Notes: generated by a model from the sequence alone, not told the origin. A stretch of 64,000 nucleotides of DNA from Clostridiales bacterium (GCA_004556965.1 SFFE01000005.1:11607-75606); one strand, 5' to 3'; positions 17,542 to 26,236 are shown, counted from the first letter of the stretch. Numbers and translations: made by a program.

Positions 17542-18002
17542 GTCACAGGGTCCTCCGGATTGATTACAGGCGGGTTTCCATCGTCATCATTAGTGATTTC
17601 GACAGCGGCCAGAAGGTCTGCAATCTCTGACTTGGTCTTGCACTTCTTTACATCCACGCCAAGGTCATCGGCCAGCTTTTCCATGTTTGCGCGTGTCATC
17701 TTCAACAGGCTTTCCTTGTTGAAGCGCCCGCCAACGATGTCCAGCACAGCTTCGTCATCATCTCCGCCATTTTCCTGGCCTTCTGCGGTGTTTCCGCCGT
17801 CGGGCGGGTTCTCGCCCGTGCCGGTGCCGTTCCCGCCGACAGGGAGCGTTGCAACGCCGCCTGCGCCGTATTCCGGCGCATAGACTGCAACGCCACTCTC
17901 CACCAGGCGGCGCTCCACCTCGGAATGGGCGGTAAACCAGCCGTTAGCGGGCGTTATGGTCTGTTTGTTGATCCGGGTAGTTCCGGAGATCATCTTGATC
18001 AT
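17538..18002 (-). CDS. Phage protein with C-terminal HeH/SAP-like helical domain
   Basis: A 154-residue protein. The N-terminus (TTRINKQTITPANGWFTAHSEVERRLVESGVAVYAP) is a compact domain; residues ~55-85 are a Gly/Thr/Asp-rich linker; residues ~92-135 (FNKESLLKMTRANMEKLADD followed by LGVDVKKCKTKSEIADLLAAV) are the helix-extension-helix pattern seen in HeH/LEM and SAP domains. It follows the capsid gene, where head completion or head-surface proteins occur. The function is not known. Confidence 0.6.
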   Translation of the reverse strand: MIKMISGTTRINKQTITPANGWFTAHSEVERRLVESGVAVYAPEYGAGGVATLPVGGNGTGTGENPPDGGNTAEGQENGGDDDEAVLDIVGGRFNKESLLKMTRANMEKLADDLGVDVKKCKTKSEIADLLAAVEITNDDDGNPPVINPEDPVT

Positions 18003-18015
18003 ATCTCACGCCCCC

Positions 18016-19101
18016 TTAACCGAGCACGTTCTTGGCAACACGCCAGGGGTTGATGCGATTGGGCACAAACAGCGGGCGGCAGCTCAGCTGGGTCTCACGA
18101 GCAGGGGGGCGGATAGTGAAGATGTGCTGCGGTACACGCTTACCCGCGTAGGTGTGGAAGTGGCCGTCCGTCTCCATCTGGGTCACTGCACCGTACAGGC
18201 CGCGGCCGCAGTTGGGGGCGATGACGATGACCGTTCCGCCGGGGACATAAGCGACATCTTCGCCACTTTCGTCCTCATAGGTACCATCCGATACCAGGAT
18301 GGGGAGAACGCGGCCCTTGAAATTGAACGAGCCGATCTGATAGACGAACTCGGTCAGCTCAGTGGGCTCGATCCTGCCCATCTCCACGCGTTTGTTATCC
18401 AGCATGGCAAGAATCCAGCCGTCTTCCATCAGGAAGTCTCCTACATCCTGCGCTACGAGGATCTCTCGCACAGGGCGGCCGCTCTGGGTCAAACTGTGGA
18501 TCATGGCGCAGATGTCGTCATACCAGCTGCCGGGCGTCCAGGTGCCGTTACTGTACGTAGAGTGCGTCCAGGACGAAGCGGGTGTGAACAGCGTGGGGTT
18601 ATCTGTCCCGTCATAGAACTGCACGCCGATGTCCTCATACACGTCCGCGCGGTCGGTGCGGTGGCGCATGATAGTACCGTTGTTCAGGATGGTCTGCACG
18701 GCCAGCAGTTCCTCGCTGCGAGAGATTCTGGCGGACAGTTCGGACAGATCGTTCACCAGGAAGTGGCGCTCGCGTTCGGCGGGGGTTGCCTGGGACAGCA
18801 GGGATTCACCGAAACCGCGTCCCTGCAGCTGGTCAAGTGTCAGCGGCATGGAAACGGAGATGTTGGCAGGCTCGAGTTCAGCCGTGCTGAAGCCGTCGCG
18901 GGTACCGGGGATGGAGCCGATACGAGGCAGCACGAAGGGTGCGCGCTTGTGCTTATCTTCCTTGTAATCGGCGAGAACGCGGGTCGTGCCGAAGATGTCC
19001 ATCGCGTTGTCCGTGGGGAAGTAGCGGTTTTTGAAGAAGGTCTGCTCCAGCGGGATTTCTCTCACCGCCGCGAGCATGAAATAAGTGCTGTAAATATCCA
19101 T
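18016..19101 (-). CDS. Major capsid protein (lambda gpE family)
   Basis: A 361-residue HK97-fold capsid protein of the lambda E family: PLEQTFFKNRYFPTDNAMD near the start, then LPLTLDQLQGRGFGE-like and RHFLVNDLSELSARISRSEE segments, and a C-terminal NRINPWRVAKNVLG. It is preceded by the decoration protein D gene, as in lambda D-E. AGGAGGG lies before the ATG. Confidence 0.93.
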   Translation of the reverse strand: MDIYSTYFMLAAVREIPLEQTFFKNRYFPTDNAMDIFGTTRVLADYKEDKHKRAPFVLPRIGSIPGTRDGFSTAELEPANISVSMPLTLDQLQGRGFGESLLSQATPAERERHFLVNDLSELSARISRSEELLAVQTILNNGTIMRHRTDRADVYEDIGVQFYDGTDNPTLFTPASSWTHSTYSNGTWTPGSWYDDICAMIHSLTQSGRPVREILVAQDVGDFLMEDGWILAMLDNKRVEMGRIEPTELTEFVYQIGSFNFKGRVLPILVSDGTYEDESGEDVAYVPGGTVIVIAPNCGRGLYGAVTQMETDGHFHTYAGKRVPQHIFTIRPPARETQLSCRPLFVPNRINPWRVAKNVLG

Positions 19102-19115
19102 GGATTTGTCCCTCC

Positions 19116-19496
19116 TTACATCATATCGGTGAAGATGATGTCGTACTTGCGCATAGCATCCTCATCGGCAGCGGTCATGGTGTAACCATCTGCGACGATC
19201 ACGGCTGCGCGGTTGAAGTTACCGCAGCGGTAGGCAACGCCTACGGCGTCCGCATCCGTGCCGACAGTCACATCATCCGCAAGGATGCAGTGGCCGGTCA
19301 GGGTCTCGCCGCCCGTGCCGAAGATCACATACTTGCTGTCGGTGTCGGACATGCCCAGCACCGTGCCGCGCTTATAGGTGGTCTCGGCGTCACCCTTGCG
19401 GATGGTAACGCCGAAGGTTTCTGCTGCGGGGGTAAGCTTGGCGAACAGATTGTCCACCGTGCAGCTACCGATGTTTCTTACCAGTTCCTTGTTCAT
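19116..19496 (-). CDS. Head decoration protein D
   Basis: A 126-residue protein of the lambda gpD-like decoration family: the N-terminal TPAAETFGVTIRKGDAETTYKRGTVLG and the ADAVGVAYRCGNFNRAAVIVADG segment with an aspartate-rich C-terminus are diagnostic. It trimerises on the expanded capsid in the family. It lies directly between the protease-scaffold and capsid genes. Confidence 0.9.
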   Translation of the reverse strand: MNKELVRNIGSCTVDNLFAKLTPAAETFGVTIRKGDAETTYKRGTVLGMSDTDSKYVIFGTGGETLTGHCILADDVTVGTDADAVGVAYRCGNFNRAAVIVADGYTMTAADEDAMRKYDIIFTDMM

Positions 19497-19499
19497 GGC

Positions 19500-19925
19500 T
19501 TACTTGCCCTCCTTCCGGTCCAGAAAAGCCTTGACGGCAGCCTTGGCCTGGGCTTCGATATCCTTCACGGAATCCTCGCCGCCGCCATCACCATCGTTCT
19601 TGCCGGGAGCGGCGGAAACGCCTGCCGCGCCGGAATCGCCGCCATCGGCGTCGAGATTTGCCAGGAACTTGCGCCCCTGTTTGGCTGCTGCCTGAGCGGC
19701 GCGGTATGCCAGCTCCTGCGCGGAGCACTTCTTCGCTCCGTACTTGGCCTCCTTCACCAGCGCATCATCGAACAGGTCGGACACCTCGTCGATCTCCTGC
19801 AGACGGCGCTCCTCAGCCTGCACCGCTTCGCTGACAGCGGCGTTGGTATCGACGGCAGCGCGTGCGTCCGCCTCCACCTCGGCAACCAGTTCCGGGTACT
19901 GCGCCCGGAGTTCTTCCTTGGTCAT
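19500..19925 (-). CDS. Nested scaffold protein (Nu3-like) from an internal start
   Basis: Inside the protease gene and in the same frame, an ATG at 19925 follows a full AAGGAGG eleven bases upstream. It would give a 141-residue protein equal to the helical C-terminal region (MTKEELRAQYPELVAEVEAD...). In lambda the scaffold Nu3 is made in exactly this way from the end of gene C. The strong internal ribosome site is the sequence evidence; production of the short protein is inference. Confidence 0.65.
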   Translation of the reverse strand: MTKEELRAQYPELVAEVEADARAAVDTNAAVSEAVQAEERRLQEIDEVSDLFDDALVKEAKYGAKKCSAQELAYRAAQAAAKQGRKFLANLDADGGDSGAAGVSAAPGKNDGDGGGEDSVKDIEAQAKAAVKAFLDRKEGK

Positions 19926-20717
19926 AGAGTTGTTTCCTCCTTCTTCACTGCCTGTGACCACAGGCTGATTATTTATCGCAGCCGGTGCTTTTGCACCGGG
20001 TGTGACCGTAGGGATGCTGTCCGGCAAAATCATTCCGGGGCACAAGTGCATTTCACGCCCGCGCACAAACAGGCTGCGCCCGTCCGCGCTGGCAACGATG
20101 TCCAGCGGCTCCGCGTCTTCAATGATTTCGTCGGCGAACCCCTTTTCAACGGCTTCCTTGCCGGTCATGTAGGTCTCGTCGCTCATCATGTGGGAGATCA
20201 CGGTGTCGCTCAGTCCGCACTTCCGCTTATAAATGCTGACCATGGCCTTGTCGTAGCTGTCCATGCTCTCGGCACTCTTGCGCATATCATCTGCGTTGTA
20301 GCCGCCGTAGAGGAATACCCACCCCTTGTGGATCATCACAAGGGAGGATGGGTTGACGCGCACATTATCGCAGGCACACATAATCACGCTGCCTGCGCTC
20401 ATGGCCACGCCGTCCACGACGCAGGTGAGCTTCGTGCCGTTTGCGGCCAGCTCACGCAAGCGGTTGTGGATCAGGATTCCAACAACGGCATCGCCGCCAT
20501 AGCTGCTCAGGCGGATGGTCACATCCTTGCAACCCTCTACTTTTTTCAAATCACGCAGGAACTCGTCTTGCGCGATGTAGCTGCCATCCAGGCGCTCTCC
20601 CGTCCACCAGTCTGTCGGCCACGCTTCCACAACGTCGCCGTACATCTGGATTTCGGCGCTATCGCCGTCTGCACTGGACATGGCGTAGCACTGCCGCTTG
20701 ATGTTAAAGCCTTTCAC
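19500..20717 (-). CDS. ClpP-type prohead protease with C-terminal scaffold region
   Basis: A 405-residue protein read from a GTG start with AAGGAGAGG upstream. Residues ~20-210 are a ClpP/crotonase-fold protease: YGGDAVVG (73-80), catalytic Ser in GVAMSAGS (S107) and catalytic His in MIHKGW (H130). After a linker, residues 265-405 are acidic and helical (RAAVDTNAAVSEAVQAEER) and end in a Gly/Asp-rich stretch, like the scaffold region of lambda gpC. The family cuts scaffold and itself during capsid maturation. The end is three bases from the decoration gene. Confidence 0.88.
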   Translation of the reverse strand: MKGFNIKRQCYAMSSADGDSAEIQMYGDVVEAWPTDWWTGERLDGSYIAQDEFLRDLKKVEGCKDVTIRLSSYGGDAVVGILIHNRLRELAANGTKLTCVVDGVAMSAGSVIMCACDNVRVNPSSLVMIHKGWVFLYGGYNADDMRKSAESMDSYDKAMVSIYKRKCGLSDTVISHMMSDETYMTGKEAVEKGFADEIIEDAEPLDIVASADGRSLFVRGREMHLCPGMILPDSIPTVTPGAKAPAAINNQPVVTGSEEGGNNSMTKEELRAQYPELVAEVEADARAAVDTNAAVSEAVQAEERRLQEIDEVSDLFDDALVKEAKYGAKKCSAQELAYRAAQAAAKQGRKFLANLDADGGDSGAAGVSAAPGKNDGDGGGEDSVKDIEAQAKAAVKAFLDRKEGK

Positions 20718-20926
20718 TGTCGATTCCTCTCCTTCCAAACTTCACTTGATGGGATATATGGTGATTTCAGCCACGCGCGTATGCCAGCGCGGCAATCGTC
20801 GTTGCAGTTGCGATCCCTGCTCTTTGGGCAGTAGGCGCAGCTATCGCTCAGATAGTTCCAGATAGCGTTTGCCATTTTCCAAACGCCAAGCTCAAGCAAG
20901 TGCTCATAATTCGTCTTTACCTTCAT
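20714..20926 (-). CDS. Small Cys-rich phage protein between portal and protease
   Basis: A 70-residue protein (MKVKTNYEHLLELGVWKMAN...) with four cysteines in SCAYCPKSRDRNCNDDCRAG, likely to bind a metal. Short 'TNYE...W' Cys-containing proteins are frequent in Firmicutes phages and are not characterised. It overlaps the portal gene by 23 bases and the protease start by four. Confidence 0.65.
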   Translation of the reverse strand: MKVKTNYEHLLELGVWKMANAIWNYLSDSCAYCPKSRDRNCNDDCRAGIRAWLKSPYIPSSEVWKERNRQ

Positions 20927-22520
20927 CACCGTCGTCCTCATTGTCCTCGGCAGGCGGCAGCTGGTGCATGGGGCTTCCGGCATCAGCAAGCAGAGCGTTC
21001 TCCGTTTTCAGCTGCTCTACATTCTCCTGCCAGTCTCCTCCGCCCAGCTCGCGGGTGATCTGCTCGTGAGTCTTTATGCCGCACTGGGTCAATGTTAGCG
21101 CGGCGTTTGCCTCCTTCAGCGGATCAAGCTGTCCCTGCACAGGCCCGATCCACCGCGCGCCGCACCAGGCATCCCGCACCAAAGGATCATCGAAAAAGCC
21201 AGGGGCCTTAATGCGTCCGAGCGCCACCGCTTCGGCAAGCCATACCTCATAGACCGGCTGGCAGAAGCCGTCCACAAACCACGTCCGGCGCATCTTGAAT
21301 GCTTCCCATGCTTCCAGCAGCGCGCCGCGGCTGGCGGAATAGGAGCTGTTGAACTCCTTGATCAGCACGTCATAGGGCAGCTCCAGCGCCGACCCGACCA
21401 GGCGGCAGATGGTTTTTACGAAGGTCTCAAATCCTGCCGTTGGCACATTGGGGTTGCCAAACTGCACCTTTTCGCCAGGGGCAAGGTGCGTCACCGTACC
21501 AGGCCCCATCTGGTACTCGTTCTCGCCACTTTGGAAGCGATCCACGGGGTTTGCGTCCGGCACTCCCGCGATGTCGCTGCCGCCAACCTCATTCACCGGG
21601 ATCTGCGACGGGTCGCTTTCTGTCTCAATCCAAGCCGTGAAGAAGCTCTGCACCAGCGCGGCCATCAGCTCAGATTCGGTGTAGCGCCGCAGCTGCAATA
21701 AGGGCTCGATCACCTGCGCCAGATAGGGAACTCCCCTGTACTGGTCAGGGCGCTCGCTGTCCATAACGTGCAGGATGTTCGGCAGCCCCGTCCGCTCACC
21801 GTATGCCAGCACCCGTGTCCACTCCCGCGTTTCATCCGGCAGTGTCTCATAGGGATAGCTGCTGCAAATGTGATAGGCTACCACGCGGCCGTTCTCGTCC
21901 ACCTCAACGCCGTCATATACCTTGTGTCCAGCGCCCGGAGACCCTTCTGGTATCGTTCCGTCTGTGGCGTTCAGCATGGAGTAGCCTCCATAGGCATCCG
22001 GTGTGCTGACACGATCGGCTTCGATCAGATGGATACGCAGTGTGTAGGGATTCAGCGGAGTTCTCGCGCCGCGCTTAAACAACGGGAACACATCGCCGCT
22101 AAGCAGCCACGACTTCAGCGCCAGCTGCTGGAGGCCTGCGAAATTGTTCAGCCCCAGCGCGTCGCAGTTCTGCTTTTTGCTCGCCCACAAGCGGAATTCC
22201 GCCTCGGTCTTCCTCTGCCATGCCTTTGCCGCCTCCGGCGACAGCCCAAGCACCTCCCGGTCGACCGTGGCCTTCAGGGTCAGCCCCGTTCCAACAACCT
22301 TGGTCCGGTTGGTGTTGATGGCACTTGTAGCCACCGGCGCGGCCATATACAGCATTCTCGACCGCTGGCGCAGCGTTGCGCCGTTGCGGTTGATGTCCTC
22401 GTTGGGCGAGCCGCTGTCAGGTCGGAATCCCTTCATCGCCCGCCTGGTCACGCTTGCTCCGGCTTCGCTGTATCCCTTGGCCTGCACCGTGCCTGGGCGA
22501 GCGGTATCATTTTTGCTCAA
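20904..22520 (-). CDS. Portal protein (lambda gpB family)
   Basis: A 538-residue portal of the lambda family: NRNGATLRQRSRMLYMAAPVA near the start, LIEADRV, DSERPDQYRGVPYLAQVIEPL, and YDVLIKEFNSSYSASRGALLE, which is the family signature. It forms the dodecameric DNA entry ring of the head. The start is TTG with AGGAGG nine bases before. The gene order terminase, gpW-like, portal, protease is that of lambda. Confidence 0.93.
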   Translation of the reverse strand: MSKNDTARPGTVQAKGYSEAGASVTRRAMKGFRPDSGSPNEDINRNGATLRQRSRMLYMAAPVATSAINTNRTKVVGTGLTLKATVDREVLGLSPEAAKAWQRKTEAEFRLWASKKQNCDALGLNNFAGLQQLALKSWLLSGDVFPLFKRGARTPLNPYTLRIHLIEADRVSTPDAYGGYSMLNATDGTIPEGSPGAGHKVYDGVEVDENGRVVAYHICSSYPYETLPDETREWTRVLAYGERTGLPNILHVMDSERPDQYRGVPYLAQVIEPLLQLRRYTESELMAALVQSFFTAWIETESDPSQIPVNEVGGSDIAGVPDANPVDRFQSGENEYQMGPGTVTHLAPGEKVQFGNPNVPTAGFETFVKTICRLVGSALELPYDVLIKEFNSSYSASRGALLEAWEAFKMRRTWFVDGFCQPVYEVWLAEAVALGRIKAPGFFDDPLVRDAWCGARWIGPVQGQLDPLKEANAALTLTQCGIKTHEQITRELGGGDWQENVEQLKTENALLADAGSPMHQLPPAEDNEDDGDEGKDEL

Positions 22521-22550
22521 TGCCTGTCGCCTCCTGTTTGCCTAAAATAA

Positions 22551-22583
22551 TTGCGTGCGTTTTTTCGTGAAAAACGCACGCAA
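22551..22583. repeat. Perfect 14-bp inverted repeat (hairpin)
   Basis: Arms TTGCGTGCGTTTTT (22551-22564) and its exact complement (22570-22583) enclose a five-base loop. It sits just upstream of the portal ribosome site, in the only sizeable gap of the packaging module. It lacks the U-run expected of a terminator for minus-strand transcription; it may instead stabilise or process the mRNA. Confidence 0.7.
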
Positions 22584-22601
22584 GGAATGTGTTTTTATAA
22601 A

Positions 22602-22645
22602 CCAGCCGCCCAGCGGCGAAAGGAGCAAACTCCGCGGGCGGCTGG
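22602..22645. repeat. Perfect 10-bp inverted repeat (hairpin)
   Basis: CCAGCCGCCC (22602-22611) is repeated in inverted form as GGGCGGCTGG (22636-22645) around a 24-base loop that contains AAAGGAG on the plus strand. Together with the hairpin at 22551 it fills most of the gap between the gpW-like and portal genes. Confidence 0.65.
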
Positions 22646-22673
22646 CGGTAAAGCCCTTTCGGGCGAATACCCG

Positions 22674-22931
22674 TTACCAATCGCGCGGGATCACGCCGAA
22701 CGCCTTTCGCGGCCGCGTATTCGCAAGCAGTCTCTCCAGCTCGTCGATTTCGCCCTCCAACGCCTTGATCTCGTTTTTAAGCGCCGGGAGGTCAAACTTG
22801 GTCAGCTGTCGGTCATCGATCGTGTATGACTTCACGCCGCCCTCGACCAGTTTAACATAGGCATCTCTCAGCCGGTTAAGAGCACGCTGCCGGAAGTCCA
22901 GCCGCGCACGGAGTTCTACTGCATCTGCCAT
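22674..22931 (-). CDS. gpW-like / DUF6148 head-joining protein
   Basis: An 85-residue protein with two helices around a short beta hairpin: RLRDAYVKLVEGG, SYTIDDRQLTKFDLPAL, then KNEIKALEGEIDELERLL. The S-Y-x-x-x-x-R-x-x-T-x-x-D-L pattern is that of lambda gpW and DUF6148, which sit at the head-tail connector. The start at 22931 is preferred because GAGGAGG lies six bases before it. Position between terminase and portal fits. Confidence 0.8.
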   Translation of the reverse strand: MADAVELRARLDFRQRALNRLRDAYVKLVEGGVKSYTIDDRQLTKFDLPALKNEIKALEGEIDELERLLANTRPRKAFGVIPRDW

Positions 22932-22942
22932 AGTCATCCTCC

Positions 22943-24868
22943 TCACCAATCATCGTAGTATCGTTCCAATGCCCTATTTTTCTGTCGCACCTGCGGTTTG
23001 GCTGCTGGCGCTATCACTGACGGCGTTGCAACACGCTCACGACGCGCGCCGGACATCTCCTTGAGCTTTCTGTCGATCTTGTCCAAGTCGGCAGGTAGAG
23101 CCTTAAATGCCGCCATGGCGTAGTTGCGGCAGTCCAGCACCTCATTACGCTCATGGCCAGGTATCTTTTCCCACTGCCATGGCTGGCGCTTGTTCTGCTT
23201 ATATACCAGCCGCTCGGAGAGCAGACCCGCAAAGTAGGCGCTGCCGTAATCATCACGACGCGGAAAATGGCAGTATTTTGATCCAGGAGTCTGCACGGCC
23301 AGATTGTCCATGATGATCTGCTTGCCAGCGTCAACGCCCAGCTGGTATTGCCAGCACTTTCCGACGGTGCGCCCCTTCACGACGATCTTCATCTGCTTAG
23401 GCGGCGCGGTGTACGGTTTGTCCGGGCCGGACATACCTTTGATGCAGAACACCTTTTTGCCAATGCGTTCACGGCATCGCAAGCGCACATCCTGCGTGAA
23501 ATGACCGCCCTCATCAACAAAGGACATGGACATTTTCAGGCCGATTCCGTTTTCAAAGTGAAGTACCCGGTCAAATACCATCTCGTCCAGCTTCGTCCAG
23601 GTGGCGTCATCATCTGGCCGTCCCATGATAAGGCCCTTTTCAATGCCCCAGGTCTCGCCAAAATGGCCGTGTCCGATGATCTCATACTCCATTCGATCAT
23701 CCTGTGTATCAACACCCGCCGTCAGCACCAGAACGCCGTCCGGCAGCTCTGCGTGGTATTCCTCCCGCCGAGCCATCAGACTGTCTTCATCCTGCAGGTC
23801 GCCGCGGTCTTCCCACAGCTCGCCGAAGCAGGTGTTGTAGACCACTTGCATCTTGCGGCTGTTGCCGATAGCCTCTAGGTACTTCAGGATGATGCTCTCC
23901 CAGCTCGCCCATTGGCTCACAAAAGCGTTGAGCCAGAATGATCGCGTGCCCTGTTCGTAGGCGTCCGGGTTGTCCGCCTCCCATCTGGCGGGAGCGTGTT
24001 TCATCTCCAGTTCCGTGGAGATACAGCCGCAGCCGGGGCAGATGTAGTAAATATCCCGCACCTTGTAGGTCTTGTTCCCGGCAATGAGCTTTTCGTCGTA
24101 GTCGAAGCGAATGTCCGCCCAGCGTATCTCGTGATATTCGCCGCAGTGTGGGCAACGGGATTTCCATCTCTCCATCGTTCCCGTTGCATAGGAAGCCTCA
24201 ATGGCGCTGGCGTTTTTCACGGTCGGCGTGGAGACCTCGCCGGACTTGGCGTTGTAAAAGGTGGTCTGACGCGCCATCGCCAGTCCCCAGGGGTCGCCCT
24301 CATTTCCTGCGGACAGCGCCCATCGGTCGCGTTCGTCGCCAAGTACATAGCGGATAGGTTTTGACGCCAACGCATGCGCCTCTGTCGAGCCGCACATGGT
24401 CAGGATGCCGCCTGGGTAGGTCTTTTGCAGGATGGTGTTTCCGCTGTCGCGGCTCTTTGGGTCGCTGACCTTTGCCCGCAGCGTTGGACAGTCACGGATC
24501 ATCGGCGCGATTCGGAGCTTGGAATACTCCTTGGCGTCAATGGTCGTCGGATGAATAAAAAGGATCGACCCTGGGTCCTGGTCGATCACATAGCCGATGC
24601 AGTTATTCAGAAACTCGGATTTTCCCACCTGCGACGCGGCCACCATGACGATGTGCCGCACCTTCGGGTCGGTCCATGCGTTCATCGGCTCACGAAGATA
24701 AGGGGTGCGCTCGGTGCGCCATGGTCCCGGCTCCGCCGCACTCTCGGCAGACAAGCGGCGATTCCTCTCCGCCCATTCCGTCACGGTCAAATCGTCCGGT
24801 GGAAGCATCCCGGCCATTGCCTTGGCAACGACCCGGTTCAACCGAACGATCGCAGCGTTATTCGCCAT
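22943..24868 (-). CDS. Terminase large subunit (lambda gpA family)
   Basis: A 641-residue packaging ATPase/nuclease of the GpA type. Evidence: early DDLTVTEWAERNRRLS, the Walker-A region VAASQVGKSEFLNN, LGDERDRW, a zinc-like C-x-x-C (SRCPHCGEYHEIRW, YICPGCGC), ADVDTQ-type nuclease start (TAGVDTQDDRMEYEI) and a C-terminal GHERNEVLDCRNYAMAA. It drives genome packaging and cuts cos or concatemers. It overlaps the small subunit gene by eleven bases. Confidence 0.95.
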   Translation of the reverse strand: MANNAAIVRLNRVVAKAMAGMLPPDDLTVTEWAERNRRLSAESAAEPGPWRTERTPYLREPMNAWTDPKVRHIVMVAASQVGKSEFLNNCIGYVIDQDPGSILFIHPTTIDAKEYSKLRIAPMIRDCPTLRAKVSDPKSRDSGNTILQKTYPGGILTMCGSTEAHALASKPIRYVLGDERDRWALSAGNEGDPWGLAMARQTTFYNAKSGEVSTPTVKNASAIEASYATGTMERWKSRCPHCGEYHEIRWADIRFDYDEKLIAGNKTYKVRDIYYICPGCGCISTELEMKHAPARWEADNPDAYEQGTRSFWLNAFVSQWASWESIILKYLEAIGNSRKMQVVYNTCFGELWEDRGDLQDEDSLMARREEYHAELPDGVLVLTAGVDTQDDRMEYEIIGHGHFGETWGIEKGLIMGRPDDDATWTKLDEMVFDRVLHFENGIGLKMSMSFVDEGGHFTQDVRLRCRERIGKKVFCIKGMSGPDKPYTAPPKQMKIVVKGRTVGKCWQYQLGVDAGKQIIMDNLAVQTPGSKYCHFPRRDDYGSAYFAGLLSERLVYKQNKRQPWQWEKIPGHERNEVLDCRNYAMAAFKALPADLDKIDRKLKEMSGARRERVATPSVIAPAAKPQVRQKNRALERYYDDW

Positions 24869-25418
24869 CCATGTCACGCTCCGCCCAGTCGCGTCGCTGT
24901 CTCACACGCTCCTCATATTTTTGGGGGTCGTAGTGATACCCGGCGAGCTCCCGCATAACCTTGTGGACTTCTTTGCGGATGACCTCGGCCGCCTCGGCAG
25001 GAGTGGCAGTTGCGGCCACGTCCACAGCCAGCCGCCCGGGCAGCGCATTGAGCGCACCACGGATGGTGTACACCAGATCCTCCGTCATCGCGGCCACGTC
25101 CTCCGCACGGTGCATCGAGCCTTTCAGCTCCTCCGCCTCCAGTTTGGCAACGGTCGCTTTGGAGGTCTTGATGGTCGCATCGGCCACCCGCCGCGCTTTT
25201 TCCAGTTTCTTGTCCTCTTCATCTACAGGTTCAAAGGACAGGAACTTGATATATCGCTGAACGGAATCAGCCAGCAGGAAGCGGCCTTTCCGCACTGTCT
25301 GCAGCGTACCGTCCTGCGCCATCTGCTGCACCCGGCGCGCTGTAACGCCCAGCACTACCGCCAGCTCCGTTGAGCTGACTTCGGTCTCGTCGCCTATCTT
25401 CTCGGTCTGTTCAGCCAT
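24858..25418 (-). CDS. Terminase small subunit (Nu1-like, winged helix)
   Basis: A 186-residue DNA-recognition subunit. Residues ~10-45 form an HTH (SSTELAVVLGVTARRVQQMA followed by DGTLQTVRKGRFLLADSV), followed by a long helical region and a charged C-terminus (EERVRQRRDWAERDMDGE). AAGGAG precedes the ATG at the right spacing. It lies directly before the large subunit, as Nu1 before A. Confidence 0.85.
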   Translation of the reverse strand: MAEQTEKIGDETEVSSTELAVVLGVTARRVQQMAQDGTLQTVRKGRFLLADSVQRYIKFLSFEPVDEEDKKLEKARRVADATIKTSKATVAKLEAEELKGSMHRAEDVAAMTEDLVYTIRGALNALPGRLAVDVAATATPAEAAEVIRKEVHKVMRELAGYHYDPQKYEERVRQRRDWAERDMDGE

Positions 25419-25583
25419 ATAGCAAACTCCTTTCCGCGCTTTTTGTACGGGACTCACCAGAATTGCACTGGAGCACCGCCCATTAAGGCGGCGAGACCCT
25501 TATCCCTCTGTGGTCTTATATACTTGAGGAGGCCTTTATCTTTACGCTCAGAGAGCGAAGGATAAAGCAAATGGAAACAAAAA
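25419..25583 (-). other. Gap before the terminase operon
   Basis: A 165-base stretch with no gene. It holds the expected start of the morphogenesis operon: on the minus strand a CCGCC/GGCGG small hairpin (25476-25491) lies about 60 bases before the terminase small subunit. I see no convincing -35/-10 pair, so a phage activator may be needed; the ArpU/RinA-like protein encoded at 30030 is a candidate. Confidence 0.4.
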
Positions 25584-25606
25584 GGCACCGGATTTTCTCC
25601 GATGCC
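25584..25606 (-). terminator. Rho-independent terminator after the HNH-type gene
   Basis: On the minus strand GGCATCGGA and TCCGGTGCC pair around GAAAA (one G-U pair), followed by TTTTTGTTT. It is seven bases after the endonuclease stop, so it isolates that gene from the terminase operon. Confidence 0.8.
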
Positions 25607-25612
25607 AGTTGT

Positions 25613-26236
25613 TTATTTGTTGTGGTGTTGGCGATTTATGTCCAGCGGCTCGTATACAGCTCTGTAGTCATCCCAGCCGCTTGCTTTTCTTCGGCGAATC
25701 TGGTACGCAGGGATTCCGCTGACTTTTGACCATTCCGCCGGAGACATGGAAACACCATTTACACATATCAAGTGCGTCGTCCGTTTGTTGCTTTCCTGCA
25801 CTGATTTAGTTACCCAACGGCAATTTCCAGGCTCGTAATTACCTGTGCTTTCGATACGATCAATGCTCAAAGTGTCATTATAGCCATTGTTCTGCGCCCA
25901 GTCTCTGAACGCCTCGTAGCTTTCTCGCCACTCTTTGCACATCCGAACACCAAGTGCGCCGTAGTCTTTATATTCTTTTCTGGAGCTATCCTCTGTCCGG
26001 CGAATAATCCCATACCAGATACGATACAGCCGCGTTCTGGACTCACCGTGCTTGGTTGCATTTCTTTTTGCAACGCACCCGCACGACTTTATCTGTCCGG
26101 AGGTCAGGTTTGCCCCTCTGGCAATATGCTCATTCCCACAGTCGCATCGGCAACGCCACATTGCGAAATTTCCTTGCTTCCCAGCAAACTCTGTTACAAC
26201 AAGACTTCCAAAACGAAGTCCAATAAGGTCTTTCAT
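25613..26236 (-). CDS. HNH/AP2-type homing endonuclease-like protein
   Basis: A 207-residue protein. The N-terminal zinc part has CRCDCGN and KSCGC; the middle has YGIIRRTEDSSRKEYKDYG and MCKEWRESYEAFRDW; then LSIDRIESTGNYEPGNCRWV, the signature of phage HNH/AP2-type endonucleases. The start has GGAGGTG upstream. It has its own promoter and terminator and lies next to the terminase genes. It may be a selfish endonuclease or one of the HNH proteins that assist terminase in cos cutting; sequence alone does not decide. Confidence 0.8.
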   Translation of the reverse strand: MKDLIGLRFGSLVVTEFAGKQGNFAMWRCRCDCGNEHIARGANLTSGQIKSCGCVAKRNATKHGESRTRLYRIWYGIIRRTEDSSRKEYKDYGALGVRMCKEWRESYEAFRDWAQNNGYNDTLSIDRIESTGNYEPGNCRWVTKSVQESNKRTTHLICVNGVSMSPAEWSKVSGIPAYQIRRRKASGWDDYRAVYEPLDINRQHHNK

